From Chlamydomonas sphaeroides (Eukaryota; Chlorophyta; Chlorophyceae; Chlamydomonadales; Chlamydomonadaceae): a DNA stretch of 32,601 nucleotides. Positions 22,406 through 32,601 of the stretch are shown piece after piece; position 1 is the stretch's first letter; every line of letters starts with the position of its first letter. The DNA is taken from positions 1 to 32,601 of the forward strand of contig BDDC01001141.1 of NCBI GenBank assembly GCA_001662425.1, in the 5' to 3' direction. The notes beneath the pieces were generated by a model. That model was not told where the DNA came from and made no database searches. It worked only from the letters and a program-made list of their open reading frames with translations. The translations under genes and the position numbers were made by a program.

Positions 22406-25400
22406 TTTGTCAGCGCGCACCGCTGGCCTGCGGCAGCGCCCCATCTCGCCGAGAGCCCGCTGCACTGCCGCCCGCGGCACCTCGCCGTGCGATACGGCGC
22501 TGCTGATCTGGGATGGCACCCCATGTCGCAGCCCACGCAGTGGGCAGCGCCGTAACGAGCATGCCGTACCACGTGCCGTGCCGTACCTGCGACAGGATGT
22601 AGTCCAGCACGCCGCCCGCCTCCACCGCCGCGGGTGAGGCGGGGTCGACGCCGGGCGCCGGCACGGGGAAGCGGCTGAGGCACCTGCGGGCCGGGGGTCG
22701 GGCCGGGGGTCGGAGCGGGAGGCAGTGGGAGCCATTGCCGCGGTGCAGCGACGATGCGAGCCACGTCGCACGCCAGCCCCAGGCCAGGCCGCGCCCGCAC
22801 CGAGCTGCAGGAGGCCTAGATTATGCATGCCAGTGGCTGGGCGCCTGAGGACCCTCCGAGCGGGGGCCACGCTGGAGCAGTGCTTTTGATTGACCGATAC
22901 CCAAGTCACTGACAGTGTCCAGAACCCACCGGAAGGTGTTGGTCCAGTCCGCGCCGCTCTCCGCCATCACGGCCAGAAGCTCCGCCACCAGCGCCTCGTC
23001 CTCGGCCGCCTCTGCGTCGCCGCCAGCGGGGGGCGGCGGCGCCGCCGAGCCTTCGCCGGCGGCGGCAGCAGGACCGAGTCCGAGGCCCAGCTTGCGGCGC
23101 ATGAGCGATAGGTAGGCCCTGCATCACGGTCGGGCGGTGAGGCGTTATGGGCGGACGGTTTCTTCGCGGGCGGTTGGGTGCTTGGATTTTGGCGCCCATG
23201 CCTTGCCGGCTGTAAGGCTGTGGGCGGAGCGGCACGTGGGACTCATGGATGTGTGGGACGGTGGGCTCACCTTCGGTACTCGGCGTCGAAGGCCTCGCCC
23301 ACAGCTCGCTTGGCGCGGCCCTCGGGCAGAACCGCCCGGATGGACTCGGCCAGCTTCTCGCAGTTCCACCTGCGGATCGAAGGGATTGTGAAACGTTGTG
23401 CACCGTTCCCCGTCCCAAACTCTGCCCCTATCGCCGCAGCCGCGCACGCACCTGCAAATCTCGGGCTGGCTCTTGTAGTCGTATCGGCCCGAGTCGTCGG
23501 AGCCGTTGCAGATGAAGTCGGGGTCGTAGCGGTCCAGGAACCCTGCGACGAAAGTCGGCCAGAAGCGACACACACGTGACAATGCTACGCCAGTAATTCC
23601 GTCGTGAGCCGGAAGCCACTGCCGTCTGCTACGGGGCATGGGACCCACCGAAGGGCCCGTAGTCGATGGTCACGCCCACCACGCTCATGTTGTCGGTGTT
23701 GAGCACGCCGTGGCACCAGCCCACCGCCTGGCGCCACCGTCCAGGGCGCAGCAGGTATGAGCAGCTCAGCTCAGCTTAGCGATCGAGAGGCTGCAGGCAT
23801 GCTACGTGCATGCACATGCTGCGGCAGCCGATCGCCCCTCGAGCGCGTGGCGCAGCAGCCATCGTCCGACCCCACCTGCCACGCTGCCACGAGGCTTGCG
23901 GTGCGGCGAGTCACCTGCCGCCGGGAGGGGCCGAGCGCGGGCACGGCGCCGGCACGGGTGCAGGAGGTGGGTTCGCATGTGGCAAGCTGCCGCATGTCCC
24001 GAAACCCTGCTGTCCCGAAACCCCAGCTGCCCGCCCTCCGTCGTACGACAAACTCGCACACACGCAATCATGGCCCATGCGAGCAGGGCCCACCTCCACC
24101 AGCCACTCGAGGTACATGGCCTGCAGCGCCGCCTCGCGCTCCGGCGCGCCCTGCTGGGAGGCGCCACGGGGGCAGCGGAGGGCGCCAGGAGAGCGTTGCG
24201 TGCTGTGCCTCAGCGCATGGCCCTCGCGGCGCACACGTGGCCCCAAACCCGACATGACGCGCCGGGCCACTACAGGACACCGCCTGGGCCCCAAACCCTG
24301 AGCCCCGAGGCCTGTCTGCCAAGGGGCAGCCGCCGCACCTCGCCGGTCGGTGGCCAGGGCTGTCCGCTGCCGTCCGGCTGCTGACCCACGCCGGCCGCGA
24401 TGGCGTCGCCGTTGTGCGCCTGGCGACAGGTGGCAGCCAAGGTGGGGCGGGGGTGGGATGTGCCGCGTGCAAGCCGTGCACTGACTGCGCAGGAGCGCGA
24501 CGGCAACGGGCTGTTTGTGAGCAGGCGGTGGTTGCTGCACGCAGCCGGACAACCGCACGCCCCGGGTCGCACCTCCCAAATGGCCGGGTAGTAGGTGCGG
24601 ATGGTGTGGTGCAGCAGGGTGGGCAGCATGGCCGCCTCGCGGCCCGCCGAGGGGCCGGTCCGGCCTGGCGGAGAGTGGGCGGAGAGTGGGCGGGGCGACG
24701 GCGGGGGCGAGGGAGTCAAGTATGGTCGCCCCGCTAGGCGAGCGGCCTTGCCTGGGACAATTGCCATCCGGAACCTATCGTAAACCTGGGCAAATTGCAT
24801 CATGAACCCATCAAAATTCATCCGGGACCCATCGGGAACCCATCCAGAACCCCGAGGCGTTGTGCGCAAGTTATCCGCTTGCGCTGGGTGTACCGCATCA
24901 TCGTACGCCTGCTGTACTGTAAGATGGTCAAACGCTGCGCCGTGGTATAGGCTCCCACACAGCTGCCCACCCGTCATGTTGTCTGTGGGGCGGAAGATCT
25001 CAAACGAGCCGAAGCGCAGGAAGGTGGGCGCGATGCGGGTGATGATGGTGGCCTTCTCCATGATGGCGTTGCCTGAGGGAGGGACACGCGGGCGTGTCGT
25101 GTGTTACATTGACGGCATCGATACGTCGGCTCCACAACTTCATCAACTCTATCGGCTGCACTTTCATGGGCTGATGATGAAAGCACGTATGTGCGTTGGC
25201 CCCCTGTGTGACGCGCCACGTGGCTGGCTCGAACAGCATGGAGCAGCACGTATGCTAAGGCCGCCAAGCTAGCGCTGGCGCGTTGCAGCACGCTGTGCTA
25301 TGCCGCGCTGCGCTAAGCTGTGCCCCGCGGTGACGGTACATGCCGTACCGTTGTAGTGGATGTCGCGCACCACGCGCGTCGCCGAGGTGACACACGTGCC

Positions 25401-27584
25401 GGCGCGAGTGGTGGGCACCCCCTGCGGCACCAAGGCAGGGGCCAGGCGCAGGGAGGGGCCGCGCTCAGCAGGCATCCATCTGCTCTCGGTGCCTGCAACC
25501 CATTTCAACAGCGCACGCACTGCCATCAACATACATGGAGCATATGTCATCTACTGCAGTGTAACATGGCATGATATGATACAGGGCGATGCCGCCTATG
25601 ATAGGCATCACGCTTGTGCTGATAGTAATCAGCTTCACCAACCCACCAGGTGGTACATGGCCTCGCTGCACAGGAACTCGCGCAGCGAGGAGCGCAGCAC
25701 CTTGCGGCCGTCAGCCTAAGCGGTTGGGGTGCAGGGCAAGCGCGTGTGGGGGGGGATGTCGGGGGAGATGCCGGGGAGCATGACGGAAGGCGCGCTGCGC
25801 TGGATTGGGCAAGGACGAGGGAGGGCAGTTGGCGGTTGCGGCAGCGCGAGCAGCCCCTGCCCCTGCGCCGCCCACACGCCCGCATGCAAACCGTACATCA
25901 TCCCCGCCGCTCATTCCGCTCCATCCACTCCTGCCCCGGTAGCCCCACCGAGCGGCTGTACGGCGTCTTGCCGGCGCCCTTGAACTGCAGCTCCCAGCGC
26001 TCGCCCCGGGAGTTAAGGACCTGTGGGATGGGTGCAGCGGCCAGGGCGGCGGTTGGGAATGGGCCGAAGGTAGAGCGCACTGACATCTTCGCGCGCTGAG
26101 CTACCGTGCCCGACGCCCATCGCCTTGCTCGGGGGCGGCAACTAGGGAGGTTTCGGTTTACGCCGCAGTGAGCACGTAGCAGTGAGCACAGAGTGGCGGC
26201 CCAACAGCCCAAATATCAGTGTGATGGACCGCGTGCCGTACACCAGCGGACGCCATCGCCGCATGCGTAATGTGCCTCGCACAGGAGTACGGCAGCATAA
26301 TCTCGAGCCTGGCCCCACGCGCAGCACCCTCACCCCACTGCTGCACCCCCGCTGTCAGCCGCCAGGACCTCCCTGCCCTCGGCGTCGGTGCACCCAGGTG
26401 CACGCACCGGCGCAGTGCCGTACGCATGCCGTACACAGCTCCCTGTGCCGTACCTCGCCCAGGTACATGGTGGCTCCGTCGCCCAGCTGGCCGCTGAAGT
26501 AGCCAAACTGGTGGCCGCAGTAGCAGTGAGCCGCGGGCTCAGCCCCCGGCAGCACCTTGTTGCCGGCAAAGTACTCGGCGAAGTCGGGGCGCCGGAGCTG
26601 ATGGGGCGGAGGCGGGGGCCGAGAGGTGGGTGGAGAGGCGATTGGGTTGGTTTGGACTGGAAGTGTGTTGGGCAGGGGCGGCGGGTTGGGCCGGGGAGTG
26701 CCGAGGGCGGGAAAGCTAGACAGGGTGGGCGGGTGGGAGAGGCGGTGGGAGGCGCACTGGGCCGGGCGGGTGGGTGGGTGTGCGAAGGGTGTGCGGGTGC
26801 AAGGAGCGGGGTAGGAAACTGGCGGATTGGGGGCCGGTGGGAGGGGACAGCAGGGTCCGCGGGCGACACCGCGCGCAGGCAGAGTGCGCGGCCGGGCCTG
26901 CCCGCGCCGCATCGAAGCGGCGAGGCCCCGCCATCACGGCGAGGCGGGCGGCGCAGCGCCTGCCTGAGCCGAGCCTGAGGCATCCGCTGAGCTTCGCAGG
27001 GGCTGAGCTGCGCAGGGGCTGAGCAAGCTGGGGCCGCATCTAGGGCAGGGAGCTGCGCGGAAAGACGCAGCCAGCGCTCGGCGGCGCTGCGCCGCGAGTG
27101 ACGAATCGTCGCCCGGCGGCGCGCGCCCCGTCGGGATGTTGGCGGCAAAGACGCCGCATTTGTGCTGCTACAGCCTGTTGCTGGCTGTGCCGTGCGCTGC
27201 TCGATGCAGCCAGCAGCGGCATAGGAGCGGCGCGCGCACCTCGGCGGGGTCGATGTCCAGCAGCGCCAGGGCATCCGCCGACGCCACCACCAGCTCCGGC
27301 TTGCTGACCGGCGTCGGGTTGACGCGGCTGAAGTGCGCGCCCTCCACCTGCCTCACGCCGCCATCGGAGACGGGGTCGAGCGGGAGAGCGCGCAACGTCA
27401 AGTTATCGAACGCGAGGTTCTCCAGCTTTCGCCCCGCGCTGGTCGCGCCCGCGGTCTGCTGCGTCGGAGCGGCCATCGGAGATGCCTGTGGCGTAGCGCG
27501 TGTGCTGACGGCTGCCCTAGCAGTGCCCGCGGCTTTGCCAAATCGCCGTGAGCATCGCAGGACTTGCTGTGAGCCTGCTCGCAT
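20665..27584 (-). CDS. SELENOO: Selenoprotein O (SelO/YdiU family protein AMPylase)
   Basis: Twenty exons (plus-strand coordinates, gene order): 27584-27240, 26597-26454, 26020-25949, 25715-25647, 25421-25349, 25072-24971, 24664-24573, 24419-24339, 24153-24094, 23914-23876, 23727-23649, 23542-23452, 23369-23271, 23118-22930, 22683-22587, 22083-22021, 21728-21666, 21525-21332, 21163-21089, 20917-20665. They total 2280 bases and 759 residues, with every phase matching. SelO has a kinase fold that binds ATP in flipped orientation and transfers AMP to protein hydroxyls, in mitochondria of eukaryotes. Catalytic residues known from bacterial SelO align: K177 (FKGAG), E200 (SSLREF), N372 (LNTDN) and D381 (IDYGPFG). 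The family signature CYCGHQFG is at 140-147. Residues 1-36 are Arg/Ala/Ser-rich with no acidic residue, fitting a mitochondrial presequence; M37 is an alternative start. The C-terminus is CVT-Sec-SS, with Sec757 coded by TGA at 20676-20674 and the true stop TAA at 20667-20665. The protein is longer than human SelO (about 669), mainly through Ala/Gly-rich inserts. Confidence 0.93.
20674..20676 (-). other. SELENOO: Selenocysteine codon (TGA) of SelO
   Basis: The minus strand reads TGC GTC ACA TGA TCT TCG TAA. This gives C-V-T-Sec-S-S-stop, identical to the C-terminus I know for vertebrate SelO, including the two serines after Sec and the CxxU spacing. The match beyond the TGA is what shows it is read through rather than a stop. 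Confidence 0.9.
21939..22005. repeat. Hexanucleotide microsatellite (CGCCCT)n abutting an assembly gap
   Basis: About 11 perfect copies lie in the SelO intron 21729-22020 and run straight into ten Ns, so the true length is unknown. Confidence 0.95.
22006..22015. other. Assembly gap (10 N)
   Basis: Ten Ns lie inside a SelO intron, five bases from the end of exon 16. The gap probably reflects collapse of the adjacent hexamer repeat. It does not remove coding sequence, because the exons on both sides join in phase. Confidence 0.98.
22334..22405. repeat. Hexanucleotide microsatellite (TCGCTG)12
   Basis: About twelve copies lie in the next SelO intron (22084-22586). If translated this would give Ser-Asp or similar dipeptide runs, but the flanking splice sites place it in an intron. 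Confidence 0.95.
23876..23914 (-). other. SELENOO: 39-base exon of SelO
   Basis: This exon encodes VTRRTASLVAAWQ, matching the family segment just before AVGWCHGVLN. It is flanked by GCAG and GTGGGG and keeps phase 0 on both sides. It is recognisable only by homology and likely to be skipped by automatic prediction. Confidence 0.9.
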
Positions 27585-28148
27585 CGAATCGTGTGGTATT
27601 GCACCAGCGGCGACGAGCGCGGCTCTTGCCAATGCGGCGAGCAGCGAGCCTGCATGCGCCACTCGGTTTGCATGGGGTTTTGCAGAAGAAGCGACAGACA
27701 GTTCCAGGAAATTTCGCCTGTAATTCCAAGGTGTACAGCAGGCTTCAATATGGCAGCTCTTGCCTTGCACAGCAAGGGCTTGGCGCTGCGAGGTGAGGGA
27801 CTCGGCAGCGATCGAATCCCGGCTGGTGGCATTACTGACAGCACACGATACCATATGTTTGCAGGTGCCGTGCCTCGCCCTGCTGCTCGACGCTTCACGA
27901 CGGCAGCATGCCGGAGCTCGCGTCCGGTACGTGCTTCCTCCTTGCGCGCAAGGAACGAAAATCGAAAGGAAGTGATAGCCTTGAAAACGATTGCTCCTTG
28001 AGCGCAGCCTGCTCGACGCCCGACCAGGACGAGGGTTCCTGACGTGGCGTGCCTCTCCCGCGCCTTTCCCCCTCGGCCCCCGCCTCAGGCCCCGCTCCTG
28101 CGCGCACCCCTGGCCCCTCGCGCGTCGGCCGCTGCTTCAGCCGCGGAT
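27585..28148. promoter_or_regulatory. Shared divergent promoter region of SelO and the charged-tail gene
   Basis: The two start codons (27584 minus, 28149 plus) point away from each other, so both promoters and 5' untranslated regions must lie in these 565 bases. The SelO-proximal half is less GC-rich (AT-richer around 27590-27760 and 27945-28000). No clear TATA box was found. An open frame continues upstream of 28149 without an ATG (28044-28148). Confidence 0.5.
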
Positions 28149-30711
28149 ATGCCCATGGGCGCAGCCGGCGCCACCACCGCCGCGGCCCCTGCTACGCGGC
28201 CGCAGCTGTACTTGCTCCACGTCCACCTGACCGCCACGCCCGGCGCCGGCTCGCAGCAGCAGGAGCTGCTGATGAAGCTTCGCAGCGACCTTAAGACTAT
28301 GGAGAAGGTGAAGCTATGTCCCGGTTGGCATCTGACCGGCAGCGCGACAAATACCGAGTCGGGCGGCAGGGCGCTATGTGGCGCCGGGTTGCAGGCTCGG
28401 AATTGTCAGCTAGTAGCTACCGGTGCCATCAACCCGCATGACTGGGATACCTTTATGCGTACGACCAGCGACAGTAATGCGCGTTCTCGGGTGTACTTGC
28501 ACCCTGCAGGTTGCCAAGCACGCGGTTTGGTTCTCGACGGTGGAAGCGGGTGACGGCGAGCATGTGCTCATGGTCACGGACCGCGCCAAGGACGCGGACA
28601 AGTACGGCCTCACGGTACGGCAGCGTGTGCCGGGTGCAGCTGGCAGCCCCGTGGCGCAAGCCTTGGAGCCCCGGCCGCAAACCCCAGTTCGATCTGCCGG
28701 CTGCATGTGGCGCGCTGCTCGCCTCCGCTGGTTAGTCCCCTCCCCCTCGCGCGCAACCCCGCCCCATGGGCCAGAACATGTACCCCGTGGCTCGGCGCCA
28801 ACCATGCCACCGTGCACTGCACCCCCTGCAGCTCCCCCGCTCGCCCCCAAACTATCACCGCCCCCAGGCCCTGCCCCAGCGCGCCCACCGTCCCTACCAG
28901 TACACTGCACCTCCCTCCCGCCCCCAGGCCCTGCCCCAGGGCGAGGACATGTTCCCCGTGGTGCTGGCCGGCCGCAATCAGCCCACGATGGTGCCGCTGG
29001 CAGAGCTCGCGGCGGCGCTGGCGGCCGAGGTGCGCCAAGCGGGGAGCGGGATGCATGGGGGGGGAGGCCGCAAGTAGTGGAAACAGCTGCGGGCAGGCGG
29101 AGAGCAAGATGAGAAACGGCGGATAAGTGCCGGGAGGCCGGGGTGATGCAAGGGGGCGAGGGCGGCAAGGGGCGGAGGGCGGCAAGGGGCCCGCCATGCG
29201 GGCGGGGGGCGGCACTTGGGCGGGGGGCGGCATGTGGCGGAGGGCCGCGCTGGCACGGCACATGCCGGGCATGTGCTCTGCACCCCTAGCAACCGGCCGT
29301 TCCCCTCCTGTTCTCGACAGGAAGGCCCTGGGGCGTGGCTCATCCCGCCGCACTGATCATGCTCCCTCCCCCACCCACACACCCACCCCAGCGTGGCCCC
29401 GGGATGGCCGCGCTCGCAGCGGCCCCCATGGCCGAGCCGGTGGCGGACGCCAAGGCGCAGGAGAAGGCGGCCAAGCGCGCGCGCAAGGAGGCCGAGGAGC
29501 GGGAGCGGGAGGCGGCCAAGGAGGCCAAGCGGCGCGCCAAGGCGGAGGCCAAGGGCGGCGTGGGCGAGGAGGATGACAGCGACGACAGCGACGAGGAGGA
29601 GGAGGGCGGCATGGGGAAGATGAAGGCGGAGGGCAAGAAGAAGGAGGGGAAGGAGGAAAAGGAGAAGGACAAGGACAAGAAGGTGGGTGGTGTGGGTCCC
29701 CAGGCTGGGGTGGGCATGCGCGGTGGGCTGCTAGCAGGCCGCGGTGGCGGAGGGCGACTCACATGCCTTGAGCTGACGGCATCGTGCGTGGTTTGCCCGT
29801 GCCCCCTGACGCGCGCTCGCGCGAGCCCCGGGCTAGGGCACGCGGCACGGCCCCTGCTGCGTCACGGCACCTGCTGCTGCACGGCTCCCCAGCCCCATCT
29901 CCGCCCATCCCGGCGCCCGCCCGCCAGGCCAAAGCCAAGCAGGAGGGCTCCGATGACGAGGAGGAGGACGACAGCGGCAGCGACGAGGACGGCGAGGCCA
30001 AGGGCAAGATGAAGGAAAAGGAGGGGAAGAAGAAGGAGAAGGAGGAGGGGAAGGTGGGCGTGTGGGGCTGGGCACGGTGGGTTGGATCGCGCATGCGCGA
30101 CTAGCCAAGCTCTTGCCATGATCGGGCGAGGGCACGAACGCAGGCGTATTTGTTTGTTACAGCACATGGTGGCTGGCGATAGGGGCTGGGAATGGAGCCC
30201 GGCCACTTTGATTGCCAAGGAAACCAAATATCGGGCAGTGCGGGGGTCTGCATTCACTTATGCATGTGATCTCCAACTGCAGGAAAAGGAGAAGGACAAG
30301 AGCGGTAAGAAGGGCGCCGAAATGAAGATGGGCGATAAGGACACGGAGAAGGAGGACAAGGGCAAGGAGAAGAAGAAGGAGGAGAAGGAGATGAAAAAGG
30401 AGGAGAAGGAGGTCAAGGTGGCCGCGGCGATGGGCGAGGACGAGGGAGGCAGCAGCTCCGACAGCAGTGACGAGGAGGACGAGGAGGACGAGGCGTCGTC
30501 GGATGAGGAGGAGGACATGGGGATGGGTGTCAAGGCCATGGGGGCGGGCGCCATGCCTATGCCCGCTGCGGTGCCCGTGGCTGCGAAGGAGGGCTGCGAC
30601 AGCGACGGGGAGGACAGCGGCTCGGGCAGCGAGAGCGAGGGCGAGGAGGGCAGCGGCTCCGACGAGGAGATGGCGGCGACGGTCGTGGGCAAGGGTGCTC
30701 CGGCCATGTGA
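28149..30711 (+). CDS. Unrecognised protein with small N-terminal domain and KEKE/acidic tail
   Basis: Six exons: 28149-28307, 28510-28614, 28928-29029, 29392-29682, 29928-30053 and 30283-30711. All introns are phase 0, total 403 residues plus TGA. I do not recognise the family. Residues about 15-122 look like a compact alpha/beta domain (QLYLLHVHLTAT, then a helix, AVWFSTVEAGDGEHVLMVTD, then MFPVVLAG and a helix LAELAAALAAE). Residues about 123-403 are a long charged tail: a Lys/Ala/Glu helix, then alternating Ser-Asp-Glu clusters (many possible CK2 sites) and KEKE runs. No signal peptide, membrane segment or catalytic motif is visible. Exons 4 and 5 share the order acidic cluster, GKMK, KEKE run, suggesting exon duplication. 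The ATG at 28149 is chosen because no in-frame ATG lies upstream; 28155 has the better context. An extra 5' exon cannot be excluded, since 28044-28148 is open and resembles a transit peptide. Confidence 0.75.
28750..28960 (+). repeat. Degenerate tandem duplication of an intron-exon boundary
   Basis: CCCCCAGGCCCTGCCCCAG occurs at about 28861 and again at the true acceptor of exon 3 (28921). AACATGTACCCCGTGG at about 28775 matches GACATGTTCCCCGTGG at about 28946. Intron 2 thus holds partial, older copies of the start of exon 3, with a second usable-looking acceptor. Confidence 0.6.
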
Positions 30712-32601
30712 GGTGCGTGTGTGTACGGGCAGCGGAAGGGGCCGGTATGACGGGAATGGCGGCGGGGTGCGGCCGGTCTGGGGAACGCAAGTGACAGGAA
30801 GGTGTTGATGAACCACGGCTCGCGTGCTGGCCCGCAAGCCGTATGGATCGGCGGAAGAAGCCGAGTGCGGGACGGCTTATGCGTTGGGCATATCCAGGTG
30901 TTGTGTGAGTGGCTAGTTACGCTATGGCAGAGGCGAGCAGTGCGTATGCTAGGGCGCCCGCGCCTTTTGTATAGCCTGTAGCGCGCGCTTCCCACGTGTG
31001 CTTATCATTGCTCAGCGGCGGTGTCGGTGCAGGTCGGTGCTGCCTGTGCGCCGCCGCGTCTCCTTGCCGTGGGCGCTGCCGTTGCGCAATCTTTGTGTGG
31101 GTACCCCAACATAAATGTACAGCAGGCATGGCCGCTGCACAGAGCGATCATGTAGGGAGCCGCGCGCCCTTGGTTCGTCGCGTGCCCGGCCTCGCGTTGC
31201 GCCTCGCCCCTCGCAGCGGCCCTGCTGCAAGCTGCAGCTTGGCTCGCCCCATGCGGGGCGCGAGCCATGCGAGCGTATACCCATCCAGGAGGTATGTTAT
31301 ACCTAGGGGCTAGGGCGCCCCGACACGCAAGTACAGCGCATATGTGGGCCGCGGGTGGCCCGTCACGATCGCGGCCCGTGAGGAACAGCAGCATGTACGT
31401 CTGACTTTATGGGCAGAGTGCTGTGCCCTGCGTATATCATCCAGACATCCTCTAGACACAGTATGCGCCGCGCTGTGGCCAGCAGGGTGCAGGCAACATT
31501 CAGCAGCACGGCGGTCTTGCAAGTCCATTACCAGCATGGAAGTCAGGCACGACGAGGAGGGCACGACAGGCTGCACGTCGGCGCGACGACCCGCACCGAA
31601 GGTTCTGGTCTCCTGGTGCTAACAAGCCTTATCATAAGCCTTCCCGGAAGGTCCCGGACGGTGCAGCGGGGCACCGTCGGCGCTTCAAGTGGCTGCAGAC
31701 TTGCCGCAGCGGCGCCGGACCAGGAGGTCCGGGCATGCTATCGGCAGGCGTTGGCCGACCCGTGGCGCGCGCTTTGCGCGTGGGCCCCAGTCACCTGCCC
31801 CACACAGCGGCGCTGCAACCAACATCCCGGGCGGCAAAGCTTAAGTAGCCAGCCCTCTTTGGCAGTACAGCCCCCCCTCCAGGGGCTCCCCTGCCCCCCC
31901 CTGCTACATCTCGCCGTACAGGAACCCAGCCGGCTCGGGCGGCACCGTGCGGCCCCCCGCTCCTGGTAAGCTGAGCGGCCACGATGGGGCAGTGCACGGG
32001 TCACAGGCGCGGCCTCGGCATCGCGGGCTGACCGCCGTTGTCGAGTCACCCCTGAAGGCCCCTCCGAAGTGTGCGACACCTGGCGCCTGTGAGGTGTGCC
32101 GACACATGTGGAAGATAGACTGACGCCCAAAGTGGCATGAACTACGAGCTGGCGAGCGCGCCAATGGCTTTGGCCCGGTGTCCAGGTAGTGCGGTGCCTT
32201 CCACGTCACAGCGCTATCGTTCTATGTTCGCCGAGCGCCATTGGAGCTATCGGTTGATGTCGCCTTCCAAGCGCCGCGGCAACCATGACGAATCGCGTGC
32301 ATGAGCATGGGCAAAAGCCCTTCGGCCGGGTGACTACATGCACCTTTGTGGCGTTGCAACCAAGTACGGGCCCCGGTTTCGATGCTCAGCGTGCTCCTAA
32401 CATCTGCAGCATGGCTATCATCTAGCCGATCGCACAGCGAGTCGGGGACTGGATGTGACCCTGCGTAACTATTGTCGGGAAGTTGGGATCGATGATTCAC
32501 ACGGCTGTGTACTATGGCTAGACTGGCGCCGGCGGGTGTGCGGCAGCCCGCCTGGGACGTTGTGTGTCTTGCCGCCGTGACCGCCCTAGATCAGGGCCGC
32601 C
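30712..32601. other. 3' flank and unassigned sequence
   Basis: No gene can be supported. The only region with coding-like texture is an open frame at 31845-32123 on the plus strand. It lacks an ATG and ends KCATPGACEVCRHMWKID before TGA; it could be a terminal exon of a gene or an old mobile-element fragment. No polyadenylation signal of the TGTAA type was noticed after 30711. Confidence 0.4.

Noticed and set aside
24270..25061. A 263-codon minus-strand open frame that looks like one exon of SelO
   Set aside because: It reads through two introns. The family-conserved parts (24971-25072, 24573-24664 and 24339-24419) are separated by non-conserved sequence with good splice sites.
20665..27584. 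SelO as a recent bacterial acquisition
   Set aside because: It has 19 spliceosomal introns, a eukaryote-type Sec terminus and the local base composition.

Overview
The window is nuclear DNA from a green alga, most likely a volvocine chlorophyte related to Chlamydomonas, Volvox or Gonium. The grounds are: very GC-rich sequence; genes broken into many short exons by short GT-AG introns, with donors of the GTACG or GTGAG type; alanine-, serine- and glutamine-rich low-complexity inserts in the proteins; a multidomain class III nucleotide cyclase; and a selenocysteine-containing SelO. No bacterial operon structure, rRNA, tRNA, CRISPR array or intact transposon was seen. The species cannot be fixed from the sequence alone.

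Four protein-coding genes can be assembled exon by exon, with splice phases that agree at every junction. (1) About 1366-4571, plus strand: the 3' part of a large low-complexity protein with a possible GAF-like region; its 5' exons are not resolved. Coding-like sequence continues beyond its stop in shifting frames (to about 4900), as if the gene were once longer. (2) 9339-16649, plus strand: 12 exons, 1657 residues, a PAS-class III cyclase with guanylate-cyclase specificity residues; its PAS fold is split by an insert of roughly 795 residues. (3) 20665-27584, minus strand: 20 exons, 759 residues, selenoprotein O (protein AMPylase), with an in-frame TGA read as selenocysteine three codons from the end. 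(4) 28149-30711, plus strand: 6 exons, 403 residues, an unrecognised small N-terminal domain followed by a long KEKE/acidic tail built from repeated exon units.

Layout: 1-1365 has no resolved gene. 4902-9338 and 16650-20664 are long stretches with no supportable gene, apart from small repeats and a TATA-like site before the cyclase. SelO and gene 4 are divergent across about 565 bases that must hold both promoters. 30712-32601 is 3' flank and unassigned sequence. There is a 10-N assembly gap at 22006-22015 inside a SelO intron, next to a hexanucleotide repeat.

Functionally, genes 1 and 2 look like cyclic-nucleotide or sensory signalling proteins of types common in volvocine algae. SelO is a mitochondrial redox-linked AMPylase. 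Gene 4 has no assigned role. The strongest signals are the conserved Sec codon (any standard annotation would truncate the protein there), the split PAS domain, the repeated exons of gene 4, and an 8-base motif GTACGGCA that is strongly over-represented and sits at splice donors of three genes on both strands.
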